A stretch of 64,000 bases of DNA from Pantoea piersonii (GTDB taxonomy: Bacteria > Pseudomonadota > Gammaproteobacteria > Enterobacterales > Enterobacteriaceae): assembly GCF_003612015.1 (NCBI RefSeq), contig NZ_RARB01000009.1, positions 62,001 through 126,000 of the forward strand, given 5' to 3'. The position numbers and the translations under genes were made by a program. The notes under the pieces were generated by a model, which was not told where the DNA came from, searched no databases, and saw only the letters and a program-made list of their open reading frames with translations. How positions within the stretch are numbered: the first letter of the stretch is position 1; each line of letters opens with the position of its first letter. This document shows positions 45,691 to 56,321 of the stretch, in pieces.

Positions 45691-47625
45691 TTAGGCGGTC
45701 GCCGGGCTGCCCGACAGCAGATCCAGCACTTCCTGCACGCTGTTGGTGTGCGCCAGCTTCTCGATGACGCTTTCGTCGTCCAGCGCATTCGTCAGGCTGG
45801 TGATGACCTGGATGTGCTCATTGTTACGCGCCGCGATGCCAATGACCAGACGCGCCACGTCATCCGCATCCTCGCCGAACAGCACGCCCTGCGGATACTG
45901 ACAGAACACCACGCCCGTTTTCAATACGCGATCTTTCGCTTCCACCGTGCCGTGCGGCACCGCAATTGACTCGCCCAGGTAGGTTGGGGTGAGCTGTTCA
46001 CGCGCCAGCATCGCCTCCACATATTCCGGCTGAACGTAGCCGCCTTTTACCAGCTGCTCGCCGGCGAAGCGGATCGCCTGCTCTTTATTGCTGGCGCTCA
46101 GGCCGAGGAAGACGTTGTCCGCGCCCAGTTTGAACAGATGGGCGTTGCTGGAGTCGTAGCTGTCCGCCAGCGCGGTCTGTACGGTTTCGCGGTGCGCTAC
46201 GCTACGGTTCGCCGCAATCAGGCGATCGGTCAGGTTGGTGTAGAGCGCACTGTCGAGGAAGTTATTCAGCGAGATATGCTGCGCCTGCGGTGCCTGACGC
46301 ATTGCGCGTTCGGTGAGGTCGCGGTGGGTAATCACCAGATCGACATCGCCCGGCAGCGAGTTAATCGCGCTGTTGGTGACAGAGACATTCGTCAGTCCCG
46401 CATCCTGCACTTTCTTACGCAGCACGCCGGCGCCCATCGCGCTGGAACCCATGCCGGCGTCACAGGCGACGATGATTTTACGCACATGGCTGACATCAAC
46501 ACTGTTGGCGTCAGCTACGACCGGCGCGCCCGCTACAGCCTGGCCTTTAGACTGCGCTTTCATCTCCTGCATGCGTTTAGTCGCCGCTTCGATATCGTCT
46601 TCTTCTTTAACTTTGCTGGTTTTCAGCAGAATAGAGGAGACGACGAAGGAGACGGCAAAGGCCGCGATAATCGCCGCGATGTTGGCGAAGTAGGCACCTT
46701 TCGGCGTCATCGCCAGCACGGCCAGGATTGAGCCTGGAGAAGCCGGAGAGACCAGACCGCCATTAAGCAGCGTCAGGGTGAAGACGCCGGTCATGCCGCC
46801 CAGAATTACCGCCAGCAGCAAACGCGGTGCCATCAGCACGTACGGGAAGTAGATTTCGTGAATACCGCCGAGGAAGTGGATGATCGCCGCGCCGCCCGCA
46901 GACTGTTTAGCGCTGCCGCGGCCAAAGAGCATATAAGCGACCAGCACGCCCATACCCGGGCCTGGGTTTGCTTCAATCAGGAAGAAGATTGATTTGCCCG
47001 CTTCACTTGCCTGCTGGATGCCCAGCGGCGAGAAGATGCCGTGGTTAATGGCGTTATTGAGGAACAGGATTTTCGCCGGCTCAACAAAAATCGAGGTCAG
47101 CGGCAGCAGGTTGTGCTGCACCATCAGGTTGACGCCTGCGGCGAGAATATGCGACAGGCCTTCTACCAGCGGACCGATAGCCAGAAACGCCAGCAGCGCC
47201 AGCAACATGCCGATAATGCCGGCAGAGAAGTTGTTGACCAGCATTTCGAAGCCGCTTTTGATTTTACCGTCAACGGCGCGGTCGAAGGATTTGATCGCCC
47301 AGCCGCCCAGCGGACCGGCAATCATTGAGCCAAGAAACATCGGCATATCGGCGCCGACGATCACACCCATCGTCGTGATCGCGCCGACCACGCCGCCGCG
47401 ATCGCCACCAACCAGACGACCACCGGTGAAACCGATCAGCAGCGGCAGCAGATAGGTGATCATCGGGCCGACCAGCTTCGCCAGCGTCGCGTTAGGAATC
47501 CATCCGGTTGGGATGAACAGCGCAGTGATGATACCCCATGCGATAAACGCACCGATGTTAGGCATCACCATATTACTCAGAAAGCGACCAAAGCTCTGAA
47601 CCTTGACCTTGACTGATGAGGACAT
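45691..47625 (-). CDS. mtlA: PTS mannitol-specific EIICBA component
   Basis: ATG 47625 with GGGGTGG upstream gives MSSSVKVKVQSFGRFLSNMV, the MtlA start; the frame is open 24 codons further upstream. The 644-residue protein has the membrane EIIC domain (about 1-340), then EIIB with the phosphorylated cysteine in VACDAGMGSSAMG (Cys388), then EIIA with the phosphorylated histidine in AVPHGTVEA (His558). It imports and phosphorylates mannitol, giving mannitol 1-phosphate for MtlD. It leads mtlADR and is preceded by a CRP-site array. Confidence 0.97.
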   Translation of the reverse strand: MSSSVKVKVQSFGRFLSNMVMPNIGAFIAWGIITALFIPTGWIPNATLAKLVGPMITYLLPLLIGFTGGRLVGGDRGGVVGAITTMGVIVGADMPMFLGSMIAGPLGGWAIKSFDRAVDGKIKSGFEMLVNNFSAGIIGMLLALLAFLAIGPLVEGLSHILAAGVNLMVQHNLLPLTSIFVEPAKILFLNNAINHGIFSPLGIQQASEAGKSIFFLIEANPGPGMGVLVAYMLFGRGSAKQSAGGAAIIHFLGGIHEIYFPYVLMAPRLLLAVILGGMTGVFTLTLLNGGLVSPASPGSILAVLAMTPKGAYFANIAAIIAAFAVSFVVSSILLKTSKVKEEDDIEAATKRMQEMKAQSKGQAVAGAPVVADANSVDVSHVRKIIVACDAGMGSSAMGAGVLRKKVQDAGLTNVSVTNSAINSLPGDVDLVITHRDLTERAMRQAPQAQHISLNNFLDSALYTNLTDRLIAANRSVAHRETVQTALADSYDSSNAHLFKLGADNVFLGLSASNKEQAIRFAGEQLVKGGYVQPEYVEAMLAREQLTPTYLGESIAVPHGTVEAKDRVLKTGVVFCQYPQGVLFGEDADDVARLVIGIAARNNEHIQVITSLTNALDDESVIEKLAHTNSVQEVLDLLSGSPATA

Positions 47626-47767
47626 AAAGCCACCCCTTATCGAGACGCGCTGCAATAAGAGAGCGCGTTTGTTTTTGTTAAGCCAGCACGGCGGCAAGCC
47701 GTCGCTATTACTGTATGCACGCGGACTCTATCACGTGAATATGACGCTGCGTAGCGGTCGGCCTAAG

Positions 47768-47977
47768 TGTGATGCAGATCACCTAATTTGGGTGGGGGCA
47801 GGGGGCATTTTAGTGAGTCAGATCACAGAATAAACGTGTAAAAAAAACACAATGGCTGTTTTTTCGCCGCAAAACCGGCCTAAATGTGAAGAACATCACG
47901 TTTATGGGTGGTTGGTTTGTTTCATTTATGTGACTATGATCACAAACTATTTTTGGTCGAAAATGCGCCAGATCACA
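47768..47977 (-). promoter_or_regulatory. Array of CRP sites upstream of mtlA
   Basis: Sites of the TGTGA-N6-TCACA type lie at 47768-47783, 47812-47827, 47885-47900 and 47929-47944, and a weaker half-match at 47962-47977. The E. coli mtlA promoter likewise has five CRP sites. The whole gap (47626-48071) holds no gene. The farthest site is about 350 bp upstream of the mtlA start codon. Confidence 0.8.
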
Positions 47978-48036
47978 CTCCTGACGAGGTGCTTATCGGG
48001 CTGGCGAAAATCTGAAAGGAAGCGACGCGGAAGAAG

Positions 48037-48063
48037 CCGGGGCAAGCCTGAGGCTCGCCCCGG
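48037..48063 (-). terminator. Strong hairpin after yiaF
   Basis: CCGGGGC-AGCCT / AGGCT-GCCCCGG pairs 12 bp with one internal mismatch and a single-base turn, 8 nt past the yiaF stop. No T tract follows on the leftward strand, so it may be a Rho-assisted or stabilising 3' end. Confidence 0.5.
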
Positions 48064-48071
48064 AAGAGGTG

Positions 48072-48788
48072 TTACTGCAAACCGCTCTGAACGGCGGTCT
48101 GTGCCTGCGTTAATGCCTGCGCATTGGCGGAGATGGTGCTCATCAGGGCGTTATATTGCGTTACCTGATCCGGCGTCGGGAACTGCACGGCATTGTTGTT
48201 GAAGCTCACGCGCGGTCCCTGCTGCTGCAGGAAGTCGCCCGCCTGCGCCGCGCCCTGGCTCAGCGCCTGCAGCTTCGGCAGCAGCGGCACCAGCTGACTG
48301 GCTGGCTGCGTCACGACTTTATCGTAAACGGTGTCGTAAACTTTTTTCAGATCCTCTTCCTGCTTAAGGGCGGCTTTGCTGCTGTCCGCCTGCATTTTGG
48401 CGCTCTCCAGCTGCTGCGTTACAATGACCAGCGCGCCGTTCGCCTGGCGGAGCGCGTCACGGCGCGTCAGGTAATCCTGCGGAACGTGGATCGCCGACAG
48501 CTCATCGACGACCGGGCGCATGCCCTGATCTATCGCTTTATTCACCTGCTGGGAAAAACCATAAAGAATGGCGTAGTCGCCTGCATATTTACCAAAATTC
48601 TGCTTCTGACTTTCGCTCAGGCTTGGCAGGTGTTCGCCGCTGCGCATGACGGTATTTTGCAGGAAGTCGATAAAGGCTTTGCGCTGATCGCCCTCTTTGT
48701 CGCCGCACGCGGTGAGGTTAAGCACCAGCAACGCGGCGCCGAGCAACATGCCGGTACGCATCCAGATGCGAGAAATTCCTGATGCCAT
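48072..48788 (-). CDS. yiaF: YiaF-like lipoprotein (DUF3053)
   Basis: The 238-residue precursor has a lipoprotein signal with lipobox LNLTAC (Cys near 28), followed by DKEGDQRKAFIDFLQNTVMRSGE, which is highly conserved in YiaF. The remaining part is helical and rich in Gln, Ala and Lys. E. coli YiaF lies beside ghrB; here it is found between mtlA and ppc, at a join of two syntenic blocks. Function is unknown. The envelope location is supported by the lipobox. Confidence 0.9.
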   Translation of the reverse strand: MASGISRIWMRTGMLLGAALLVLNLTACGDKEGDQRKAFIDFLQNTVMRSGEHLPSLSESQKQNFGKYAGDYAILYGFSQQVNKAIDQGMRPVVDELSAIHVPQDYLTRRDALRQANGALVIVTQQLESAKMQADSSKAALKQEEDLKKVYDTVYDKVVTQPASQLVPLLPKLQALSQGAAQAGDFLQQQGPRVSFNNNAVQFPTPDQVTQYNALMSTISANAQALTQAQTAVQSGLQ

Positions 48789-48905
48789 AAGGCAACTCCT
48801 GTAAATGAGAATGTGGATAACTGAGGAATGGTCCTAAAGAATAGAGCAAAGTAGCGCCCAGGCACAACGCTCGCAAGCGCGAAACAGGCAGCAGAACAGA
48901 GGTTT

Positions 48906-48926
48906 CCGGGCAGGGGGCCTGCCCGG
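48906..48926 (-). terminator. Hairpin downstream of ppc
   Basis: CCGGGCAGG / CCTGCCCGG, a 9-bp perfect stem with a GGG/CCC turn, lies 15 nt after the ppc stop and lacks a T tract. Confidence 0.5.
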
Positions 48927-48941
48927 GAGTGGTCAGGAAGA

Positions 48942-51593
48942 TTAACCGGTGTTGCGCATACCCGCCGCTACGCCCGCGATGGTCACCATCAGCGCCTGCT
49001 CGACGCGCGGATCGACCTCTTCGCCGCGCGCTTCCTGGGCGCGTGAACGCTGCAGCAGCTCCGCCTGCAACACGTTGAGCGGATCGGTGTAGACGTTGCG
49101 CAGCGCGATCGACTCGGCTATCCACGGCTGATCCGCCATCAGATGCGCGTCGTTGGCGATGGTCAGCACTGCTTTAATGTCGGCGTCAAGCTGGTCGCGT
49201 AGCTGTTTGCCCAGCGGCCACAATGTTTTGTCCACCAGACGCTGATCGTAATATTCCGCCAGCCACAGGTCAGCTTTGGCGAACACCATTTCCAGCATTC
49301 CCAGACGCGTAGAGAAAAATGGCCAGTCGCGGCACATCGCTTCCAGCTGATCCTGATGGCCCTCCTCCATCGCTTTTTGCAACGCTGCGCCCGCGCCGAG
49401 CCAGGCGGGTAGCATCAGGCGGTTCTGTGTCCAGGCGAAGATCCAGGGAATGGCGCGCAGCGACTCGACGCCGCCGGTCGGGCGACGCTTGGCCGGACGT
49501 GAACCGAGCGGCAGTTTGCCCAGCTCCTGCTCCGGCGTGGCAGAGCGGAAATAGGGCACGAAGTCGGGATTTTCGCGTACGTAGCCGCGATACATAGCGC
49601 AGGAGTGCGCCGAAAGCTGGTCCATAATGCTGTGCCACTCTTTCTTCGGCTCCGGCGGTGGCAGCAGGTTAGCTTCCAGAATCGCGGCGGTGTAGAGCGA
49701 CAGGCTGGCGATCGTGACTTCCGGCAGGCCATATTTAAAGCGGATCATTTCGCCCTGTTCGGTCACGCGCAGGCCGCCTTTCAGGCTGCCTGGCGGCTGC
49801 GACAGCAGCGCCGCATGGGCAGGCGCGCCGCCGCGACCAATACTGCCGCCGCGTCCGTGGAACAGCGTCAGCGCGATGCCGGCTTTCTCGCAGGTTTTGA
49901 TAAGCGCGTCCTGCGCCTGATACTGCGCCCAGCTGGCGGCCATTACGCCGGCGTCTTTCGCCGAGTCGGAATAGCCAATCATCACCATCTGTTTGCCCTG
50001 GATAAAACCGCGATACCAGTCGATGCTCAGCAGCTGGCTCATCACGTCGTTGGCGTTGTTGAGGTCGTCGAGGGTTTCAAACAGCGGCGCGACCGGCATG
50101 GCGAAGGTGATGCCCGCTTCTTTCAGCAGCAGATGCACAGCCAGCACGTCGGACGGGGTTTTCGCCATGGAAATTACGTAGGCCGCGATAGAGCCTTGCG
50201 GCGCCTCGGCAGCGACGCGGCAGGTCTCCAGCACTTCGCGCGTTTCGTCGCTCGGCTCCCAGTGACGTGGCAGCAGCGGCCGTTTGGAATTCAGCTCGCG
50301 CACCAGGAAAGCCTGTTTATCCGCTTCCGACCAGCTTTCATAGTCGCCGAGGCCGAGATAGCGGGTCACTTCAGCAATCGCTTCGGTATGACGCGTACTC
50401 TCCTGACGCAGATCGATGCGCACCAGCGGCACGCCGAAGCACTTCACGCGGCGCAGCGTATCCAGCAGCTGACCGTTGGCGATAATGCCCATGTCGCACT
50501 GCTGCAGCGACTGGTAAATGGCATAAAGCGGCTCCCACAGCTGATCGTTGGAAACCAGCAGATCGGCCGGGCGCGGCAGACGCTCGCCTTTCAGGCGGCG
50601 TTCAAGCCAGGATTGCGTTGTAAGCAGCTGGCTACGCATACGCTTCAGAATGACGCGGTAAGGCTCAATCGCCTCTGGATCGCCGCACAGCTCGCGCACC
50701 TCTTCGCTGCATTCAGACATTGAAAGCTCAGAAATCAGCACGCCGATATCGCGTAAAAAGAGATCGGCGGCTTTCCAGCGGCTGAGCTGCATGGCGTGGC
50801 GCGTCACTGTGGCGGTAACGTTCGGGTTGCCGTCGCGGTCGCCACCCATCCAGGAGGTGAATTTTACCGGCACGAAATCTACCGGCAGTTTGACGCCGAA
50901 CGCCTCTTCAACCTGTTCGTTCAGCTCGCGCAGAAAAGCAGGCACGCCTTCCCACAGGCTGTTCTCCACCACGGCGAAGCCCCATTTAGCTTCGTCGATC
51001 GGCGTCGGACGGTATTTACGGATCTCATCGGTGTGCCACGCCTGCGCCACCAGTTGACGCAGGCGGCGCATAATCTGGTTGCGTTCATAGTCTGAGATAT
51101 CGCTGTGATCGAGCTGCTTCAGGCAGCTGTTTACCTCGACCAGTTTATGGATCAGCGTGCGGCGAGTGATCTCTGTCGGGTGCGCAGTCAGCACCAGCTC
51201 CAGCGACAGCGACTCGATCGCTGCGCGAATATCGCTCTCGCTAACGTCAGGCTGCTGCTTAAGGCGATCGAAGGTGGTTTTCAGCAGTTCGGGATGGTTC
51301 GCGCCATCGCCGCTGCGTGAAATGGTCTGATACTGTTCGGCGACGTTGGTCAGGTTAAGAAACTGGCTAAAAGCGCGCGCGACAGGCAGCAGTTCGTCGT
51401 TCGACAGATTTTGCAGCGTGTTAAGCAGTTCCTTGCGATGAGTGTCATTTCCCGCACGGGATGACTTTGAGAGTTTGCGGATAGTTTCCACCCGGTCGAG
51501 GATGTTCTCTCCTAGTGCATCCTTGATCGTATCCCCGAGCAGTTTGCCGAGCATACTGACATTACTTCGCATTGCGGAATATTGTTCGTTCAT
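48942..51593 (-). CDS. ppc: Phosphoenolpyruvate carboxylase
   Basis: The 883-residue protein has exactly the E. coli length and ends in the invariant C-terminus GMRNTG. The catalytic histidine lies in [14 protein letters not shown] near 134-147. [20 protein letters not shown] near 578-597 and the lysine of [10 protein letters not shown] near 546 are the other active-site motifs. Ppc makes oxaloacetate from PEP and bicarbonate to refill the TCA cycle. It lies upstream of argE on the same strand; the 285-nt gap contains no gene. Confidence 0.98.
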   Translation of the reverse strand: MNEQYSAMRSNVSMLGKLLGDTIKDALGENILDRVETIRKLSKSSRAGNDTHRKELLNTLQNLSNDELLPVARAFSQFLNLTNVAEQYQTISRSGDGANHPELLKTTFDRLKQQPDVSESDIRAAIESLSLELVLTAHPTEITRRTLIHKLVEVNSCLKQLDHSDISDYERNQIMRRLRQLVAQAWHTDEIRKYRPTPIDEAKWGFAVVENSLWEGVPAFLRELNEQVEEAFGVKLPVDFVPVKFTSWMGGDRDGNPNVTATVTRHAMQLSRWKAADLFLRDIGVLISELSMSECSEEVRELCGDPEAIEPYRVILKRMRSQLLTTQSWLERRLKGERLPRPADLLVSNDQLWEPLYAIYQSLQQCDMGIIANGQLLDTLRRVKCFGVPLVRIDLRQESTRHTEAIAEVTRYLGLGDYESWSEADKQAFLVRELNSKRPLLPRHWEPSDETREVLETCRVAAEAPQGSIAAYVISMAKTPSDVLAVHLLLKEAGITFAMPVAPLFETLDDLNNANDVMSQLLSIDWYRGFIQGKQMVMIGYSDSAKDAGVMAASWAQYQAQDALIKTCEKAGIALTLFHGRGGSIGRGGAPAHAALLSQPPGSLKGGLRVTEQGEMIRFKYGLPEVTIASLSLYTAAILEANLLPPPEPKKEWHSIMDQLSAHSCAMYRGYVRENPDFVPYFRSATPEQELGKLPLGSRPAKRRPTGGVESLRAIPWIFAWTQNRLMLPAWLGAGAALQKAMEEGHQDQLEAMCRDWPFFSTRLGMLEMVFAKADLWLAEYYDQRLVDKTLWPLGKQLRDQLDADIKAVLTIANDAHLMADQPWIAESIALRNVYTDPLNVLQAELLQRSRAQEARGEEVDPRVEQALMVTIAGVAAGMRNTG

Positions 51594-51878
51594 GTGACCC
51601 TGACACCCTTATCGTCTTTTTAAACTTCTACACCCACAGCGCGCGGCAAAGCCGGAACTGCATGAGTAATCACCCACCGGGCATAACATCGGCTTTTATC
51701 TAGCCACGTAAACCTGGCTGCGTCAATGCGCTTGAACGCCCGGTAACATGCATCTAACTAGCGGAAATTCAAAGATTTTAATTTGACGGGAGCGGGATAA
51801 GTTATTCTTATCAACAAATCCCGCGTTTAGACCAGGAAATTTACTTTCTTAACAGTGAATTGCCCTGTTTATTGCGTA

Positions 51879-53027
51879 TCAGTGGCAAAAATGCTGTACA
51901 ACCTGCGCGATCAGCGATCGAGTCGGCTTAATAAATGCGGTATCGATAAATTCATCAGGCTGGTGCGCCTGGTTGATCGATCCCGGTCCCAGAACCAGCG
52001 TCGGACACAGCTCCTGGATAAAAGGCGCTTCGGTGCAGTAGTTGACGACCTCGGTCGGCGTGCCGAGCAGTTTTTCCACCACGGCGACCAGTTCGTGATT
52101 GGCCGGACATTCGTAGCCCGGAATCGGCGGGTGCAGCTCGCCGACGGTGAGGCGTCCTGGCCAGCGTGCGCTAACCGGTGCCAGTGACTCGTTCAGCAGC
52201 CCTTCCAGATCGCTTAGCGTCAGGCCCGGCAGCGGACGAATATCCATGTGCAGCTCGCAGCATGCGCAGATGCGGTTCGCCGCGTCGCCGCCGTGAATAT
52301 GGCCGAAGTTCATGGTGGGATAAGGGATCGCGAAACCGTCGTGGTGATAGCGCTCTTTCAGGGTATTGCGCAGCTGCATCAGATGACCGATAGCATCGTG
52401 CATCAGCTCGATGGCGTTGACGCCGCGCGCCGGATCGCTGGAGTGGCCCGACTGGCCCTGTACGCGGATAACGTGCGACAGATGGCCTTTGTGCGCGCGC
52501 ACCGGCTTCAGCGAGGTCGGCTCGCCGATAATCGCGCAGTCGGGGCGAATGTTCGCCGTTTCAGAAAAATATTTCGCACCCGCCATAGTGGTTTCTTCAT
52601 CAGCAGTGGCAAGAATATAGAGCGGCTTGCTGAGTTTGCTGACGTCGACATCGCGCAGCGTGTCGAGAATAAAGGCGAAGAAGCCTTTCATATCGGCGGT
52701 GCCCAGCCCGTAGAGCTTGTTGTCGTGCTCCGTCAGGGTAAAGGGATCGCGCGTCCAGCGCCCGTCGTCGAAAGGCACCGTGTCGGTATGTCCCGCCAGC
52801 AGCAGGCCACCCGCGCCGCTGCCGGTGCGCGCCAGCATATTGAATTTATGGCGCGTGCCTGGCACGGGCTGCACTTCAACGCTGAAGCCCAGGTCGCGAA
52901 ACCAGCCTGCCAGCAAATTGATTAAAGTTTCATTGCTCTGATCCAGCGCCGCATCGGTCGCGCTGATGGTCGGAGTCGCGATCAGCTGGCGGTAGAGTTC
53001 GATAAAAGGCGGTAATTTTGTCTTCAC
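51879..53027 (-). CDS. argE: Acetylornithine deacetylase
   Basis: The 382-residue M20-family metallohydrolase has the metal and catalytic motifs [17 protein letters not shown] (about 75-92, His and Asp), [13 protein letters not shown] (about 109-121) and [15 protein letters not shown] (about 140-154, the catalytic Glu pair). It removes acetate from N-acetylornithine to give ornithine, the fifth step of arginine synthesis. It is divergent from argC across the ARG-box region. Confidence 0.97.
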   Translation of the reverse strand: MKTKLPPFIELYRQLIATPTISATDAALDQSNETLINLLAGWFRDLGFSVEVQPVPGTRHKFNMLARTGSGAGGLLLAGHTDTVPFDDGRWTRDPFTLTEHDNKLYGLGTADMKGFFAFILDTLRDVDVSKLSKPLYILATADEETTMAGAKYFSETANIRPDCAIIGEPTSLKPVRAHKGHLSHVIRVQGQSGHSSDPARGVNAIELMHDAIGHLMQLRNTLKERYHHDGFAIPYPTMNFGHIHGGDAANRICACCELHMDIRPLPGLTLSDLEGLLNESLAPVSARWPGRLTVGELHPPIPGYECPANHELVAVVEKLLGTPTEVVNYCTEAPFIQELCPTLVLGPGSINQAHQPDEFIDTAFIKPTRSLIAQVVQHFCH

Positions 53028-53048
53028 TGTTGACGGTCCTTGAGTTAG

Positions 53049-53091
53049 GATGTATCAATATTCATGCAGTAATAGTGAATAAAAATACATT
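53049..53091. promoter_or_regulatory. ARG boxes between argE and argC
   Basis: Two 18-bp ArgR-type sites are seen: 53049-53066 (TGTAT-N4-ATTCA) and 53074-53091 (TGAAT-N4-ATACA), each a near match to TGAAT-N4-ATTCA. The stretch resembles the E. coli argECBH operator, so arginine-bound ArgR should repress both directions. Confidence 0.8.
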
Positions 53092-53195
53092 AACGCCGGT
53101 TGGCTGGGAAGCAGAAATCCTCCGCAAACGGCATCGTGGGCAACGGGGCAAGGCCGCGACCCGGAACGTGTGACTGTAAAAAGGTATACAGCCTG

Positions 53196-54200
53196 ATGTT
53201 GAATACGCTGATCGTTGGCGCCAGTGGTTACGCTGGCGTAGAGCTCGCCACCTTCCTCAATCGTCATCCACATATGAACATAACCGCTTTGGCGGTTTCA
53301 GCGCAAAGCCCGGATGCCGGAAAGCGTCTGTCGGATCTGCATCCGCAGCTGAAAGGCGTGGTGGATCTGCCGCTGCAGCCGTTGAGCAGCGCGGCCGAGT
53401 GGGCGGACAAGGTTGATGTGGTGTTTCTGGCGACCGCGCATGAAGTCAGTCACGATCTGGCGCCAGCCTTCCTCGACGCGGGTTGCGTCGTGTTCGACCT
53501 CTCCGGCGCGTTCCGCGTTAACGACAGCGAATTTTATCAGCGCTATTACGGCTTCACTCATCAGCACGGCGACTGGCTTGATAAAGCGGTTTACGGTCTG
53601 GCGGAGTGGAACCACGACAAAGTCAAAGAGGCGCAGCTGGTGGCGGTGCCGGGTTGCTATCCCACCGCGGCGCAGCTGGCGCTTAAACCGCTGGTCGACG
53701 GCGAGCTGCTTAACGCCGATCAGTGGCCGGTGATCAATGCCACCAGCGGCGTAAGCGGCGCAGGACGCAAGGCGAGCGTTACCACCAGCTTTTGCGAAGT
53801 GAGTCTGCAGCCATACGGTCTGTTTACCCATCGTCACCACCCGGAGATTGTCGCGCATCTCGGCGCGCCGGTGATTTTTACGCCGCATCTCGGCAACTTC
53901 CCGCGCGGCATTCTGGCGACCATCACCTGTCGCCTGAAGCCGGGCGTCAGCCATGACGACGTCGCGGCAGCATTTCACCGCGCCTACCACGACAAGCCGC
54001 TGGTGCGCGTCTATGAGCAGGGCGTGCCGGCGCTGAAAGCGGTTATCGGCCAGCCGTTCTGCGATATCGGCTTCGCGGTGCAGGGCGAGCATCTGATCGT
54101 CGTCGCGGCGGAAGATAATTTGCTGAAAGGCGCCGCCTCGCAGGCGGTGCAGTGTATGAATATTCGCTTCGGCTTCCCTGAAACGCAGTCACTGATTTAA
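53196..54200 (+). CDS. argC: N-acetyl-gamma-glutamyl-phosphate reductase
   Basis: ATG 53196 gives [20 protein letters not shown] and the family length of 334; the open frame reaches 53100 but that part covers promoter DNA. The NADP-binding GASGYAG (8-14) and the catalytic cysteine in [13 protein letters not shown] near 152-164 are clear, as is the His of [13 protein letters not shown]. It reduces N-acetylglutamyl phosphate to the semialdehyde. It leads argCBGH. Confidence 0.97.
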   Translation: MLNTLIVGASGYAGVELATFLNRHPHMNITALAVSAQSPDAGKRLSDLHPQLKGVVDLPLQPLSSAAEWADKVDVVFLATAHEVSHDLAPAFLDAGCVVFDLSGAFRVNDSEFYQRYYGFTHQHGDWLDKAVYGLAEWNHDKVKEAQLVAVPGCYPTAAQLALKPLVDGELLNADQWPVINATSGVSGAGRKASVTTSFCEVSLQPYGLFTHRHHPEIVAHLGAPVIFTPHLGNFPRGILATITCRLKPGVSHDDVAAAFHRAYHDKPLVRVYEQGVPALKAVIGQPFCDIGFAVQGEHLIVVAAEDNLLKGAASQAVQCMNIRFGFPETQSLI

Positions 54201-54215
54201 CGGACAAGGATGCAT

Positions 54216-54992
54216 ATGACAACTCCATTAATTATCAAACTGGGCGGCGTGCTGCTCGACAGCGAAGAAGCGCTGGCGCGGCTGTTCGATGCACTGCTGG
54301 CCTGGCGTAGCGCGCATCAGCGCCCGCTGATGATCGTTCACGGCGGCGGCTGCGTGGTTGACGAGCTGATGAAAAAGCTTTCGCTGCCGGTGAAGAAGAA
54401 GAACGGCCTGCGCGTAACGCCTGCCGACCAGATCGACATTATTACCGGTGCGCTGGCGGGTACGGCCAATAAAACCCTGCTCGCCTGGGCGAAAAAATAT
54501 GGCATTAAAGCGGTCGGCCTGAGTCTGGGCGACGCCGATCTGGTCAGCGTGGCGCAGCTTGATGAAGAGCTGGGACACGTCGGCCACGCCGAACCGGGCG
54601 ATCCAGCGCTGATTAACACGCTGCTGGCCGCAGGCTATATGCCGATCGTCAGCTCTATCGGCATTACCGACGGCGGCGAGCTGATGAACGTCAATGCCGA
54701 CCAGGCGGCGACCGCGCTGGCGGCCACGCTGGGCGCCGATCTGGTGCTGCTCTCCGACGTGAGCGGCATCCTCGACGGCAAAGGCCAGCGCATCGAAGAG
54801 ATGACGGCCGCAAAAGCGGAGCAGCTGATCGCGCAAGGCATCATTACTGATGGCATGATTGTAAAAGTAAACGCGGCGCTCGACGCGGCGCGTACGCTGG
54901 GCCGCCCGGTGGATATCGCCAGCTGGCGCCACGCGGAGCAACTGCCTGACCTGTTTAACGGCGTGTCGATCGGCACCCGGATCCTCGCTTAA
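54216..54992 (+). CDS. argB: Acetylglutamate kinase
   Basis: ATG 54216 is five to six bases after AAGGA; an ATG two codons upstream overlaps that site. The 258-residue protein has the amino-acid kinase motifs [10 protein letters not shown] (Lys8), [13 protein letters not shown] near 43 and [15 protein letters not shown] near 180. It matches the short arginine-insensitive E. coli type without the N-terminal helix of feedback-inhibited enzymes. It phosphorylates N-acetylglutamate. Confidence 0.97.
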   Translation: MTTPLIIKLGGVLLDSEEALARLFDALLAWRSAHQRPLMIVHGGGCVVDELMKKLSLPVKKKNGLRVTPADQIDIITGALAGTANKTLLAWAKKYGIKAVGLSLGDADLVSVAQLDEELGHVGHAEPGDPALINTLLAAGYMPIVSSIGITDGGELMNVNADQAATALAATLGADLVLLSDVSGILDGKGQRIEEMTAAKAEQLIAQGIITDGMIVKVNAALDAARTLGRPVDIASWRHAEQLPDLFNGVSIGTRILA

Positions 54993-55015
54993 CGACTTAG
55001 ATTTAGGATGACGAC

Positions 55016-56233
55016 ATGAGCACGCAAAATATCAAAAAAATCGTACTGGCATATTCCGGCGGCCTGGATACTTCCGCCATTATTCCCTGGCTGAAAGAGA
55101 ACTACGGCGGCTGTGAAGTGGTGGCGTTCGTGGCGGATATCGGCCAGGAGCGTAGCGATCTGGAAGGCGTTGAGAAGAAAGCGCTGCAGTCTGGCGCGTC
55201 TGAGTGCCACGTTGTCGATTTGCGTGAAGAGTTTATCAGCGACTACGTTTACCCGGTGCTGCAGACCGGTGCACTCTATGAAGGCACCTATCTGCTGGGT
55301 ACCTCAATGGCGCGTCCGATTATCGCCAAAGCCCAGGTCGAACTGGCGCTGAAAGTGGGCGCAGACGCGCTGTGCCACGGCGCGACCGGCAAAGGTAACG
55401 ACCAGGTGCGTTTCGAGACCACCTACACCGCGCTGGCGCCGCAGCTGAAAGTGGTCGCGCCGTGGCGTGAATGGAACCTGCGCTCGCGTGAAGCGCTGCT
55501 GGACTATCTGAAAGAGCGCAACATTCCAACCACCGCGTCGCTGGAAAAAATTTACAGCCGCGACGAGAACGCCTGGCATATCTCTACCGAAGGCGGCGTG
55601 CTGGAGAGTCCGTCTAACGCACCGAACAAAGATTGCTGGGTATGGACCGTTGATCCGCTGGAGGCGCCGGATCAGCCGGAAAACGTCACCGTTACTGTGG
55701 AAAAAGGACGCGTTGTGGCGGTGAACGGCGAAAGGCTGAGTCCGTTCCAGTGTCTGGAAGCGCTCAACGCTATTGGCGCGAAGCACGGCGTGGGCCGTAT
55801 CGACATCGTGGAAAACCGTCTGGTGGGCATCAAGTCGCGCGGCTGCTACGAAACTCCTGGCGGCACCATTATGGTGAACGCGCTGCGCGCGGTTGAGCAG
55901 CTGGTGCTGGATCGCGACAGCTTCAAATGGCGCGAGCAGCTGGGTCATGAGATGTCTTACGTTGTCTACGACGGCCGCTGGTTCGCGCCGCTGCGTAAGT
56001 CAATCCAGGCCGCCGCCGAGTCGCTGGCTGAAGAGGTAAACGGCGAAGTGGTGCTGCAGCTCTATAAAGGTCAGGCGACGGCGATTCAGAAACGCTCCTC
56101 TAACAGCCTCTACTCAGAAGAGTTCGCCACCTTCGGCGAAGACGAGGTTTACGATCACCGTCATGCAGGCGGCTTTATCCGTCTGTTCTCGCTCTCTTCG
56201 CGCATTCGCGCCCTGAACGAGCAGAAGAAGTAA
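55016..56233 (+). CDS. argG: Argininosuccinate synthase
   Basis: The 405-residue protein has the PP-loop [11 protein letters not shown] at 13-23 and the citrulline and aspartate sites ([13 protein letters not shown] near 122-134). It joins citrulline and aspartate with ATP. Its length and sequence are those of the common 400-residue form; the E. coli enzyme is about 447 residues and is coded elsewhere. Here the gene sits between argB and argH, so the operon covers four steps. The stop is followed by two GC-rich hairpins before argH. Confidence 0.97.
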   Translation: MSTQNIKKIVLAYSGGLDTSAIIPWLKENYGGCEVVAFVADIGQERSDLEGVEKKALQSGASECHVVDLREEFISDYVYPVLQTGALYEGTYLLGTSMARPIIAKAQVELALKVGADALCHGATGKGNDQVRFETTYTALAPQLKVVAPWREWNLRSREALLDYLKERNIPTTASLEKIYSRDENAWHISTEGGVLESPSNAPNKDCWVWTVDPLEAPDQPENVTVTVEKGRVVAVNGERLSPFQCLEALNAIGAKHGVGRIDIVENRLVGIKSRGCYETPGGTIMVNALRAVEQLVLDRDSFKWREQLGHEMSYVVYDGRWFAPLRKSIQAAAESLAEEVNGEVVLQLYKGQATAIQKRSSNSLYSEEFATFGEDEVYDHRHAGGFIRLFSLSSRIRALNEQKK

Positions 56234-56238
56234 TAGCT

Positions 56239-56295
56239 GGCGAGGCGTACGCCTCGCCCAACCAGATTTCGCAGGGGCGGCTTCGGGCCGCCTCT
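56239..56295. other. Tandem GC-rich hairpins between argG and argH
   Basis: GGCGAGGCGTACGCCTCGCC (56239-56258) is a perfect 20-bp palindrome. AGGGGCGGC / GCCGCCTCT (56273-56281 and 56287-56295) forms a second hairpin with a 5-nt loop and one G-T pair. No T tract follows; partial termination or mRNA processing between argG and argH is possible. Confidence 0.55.
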
Positions 56296-56321
56296 TGTTT
56301 AAGGATTGAAAGGAGTTTCAC

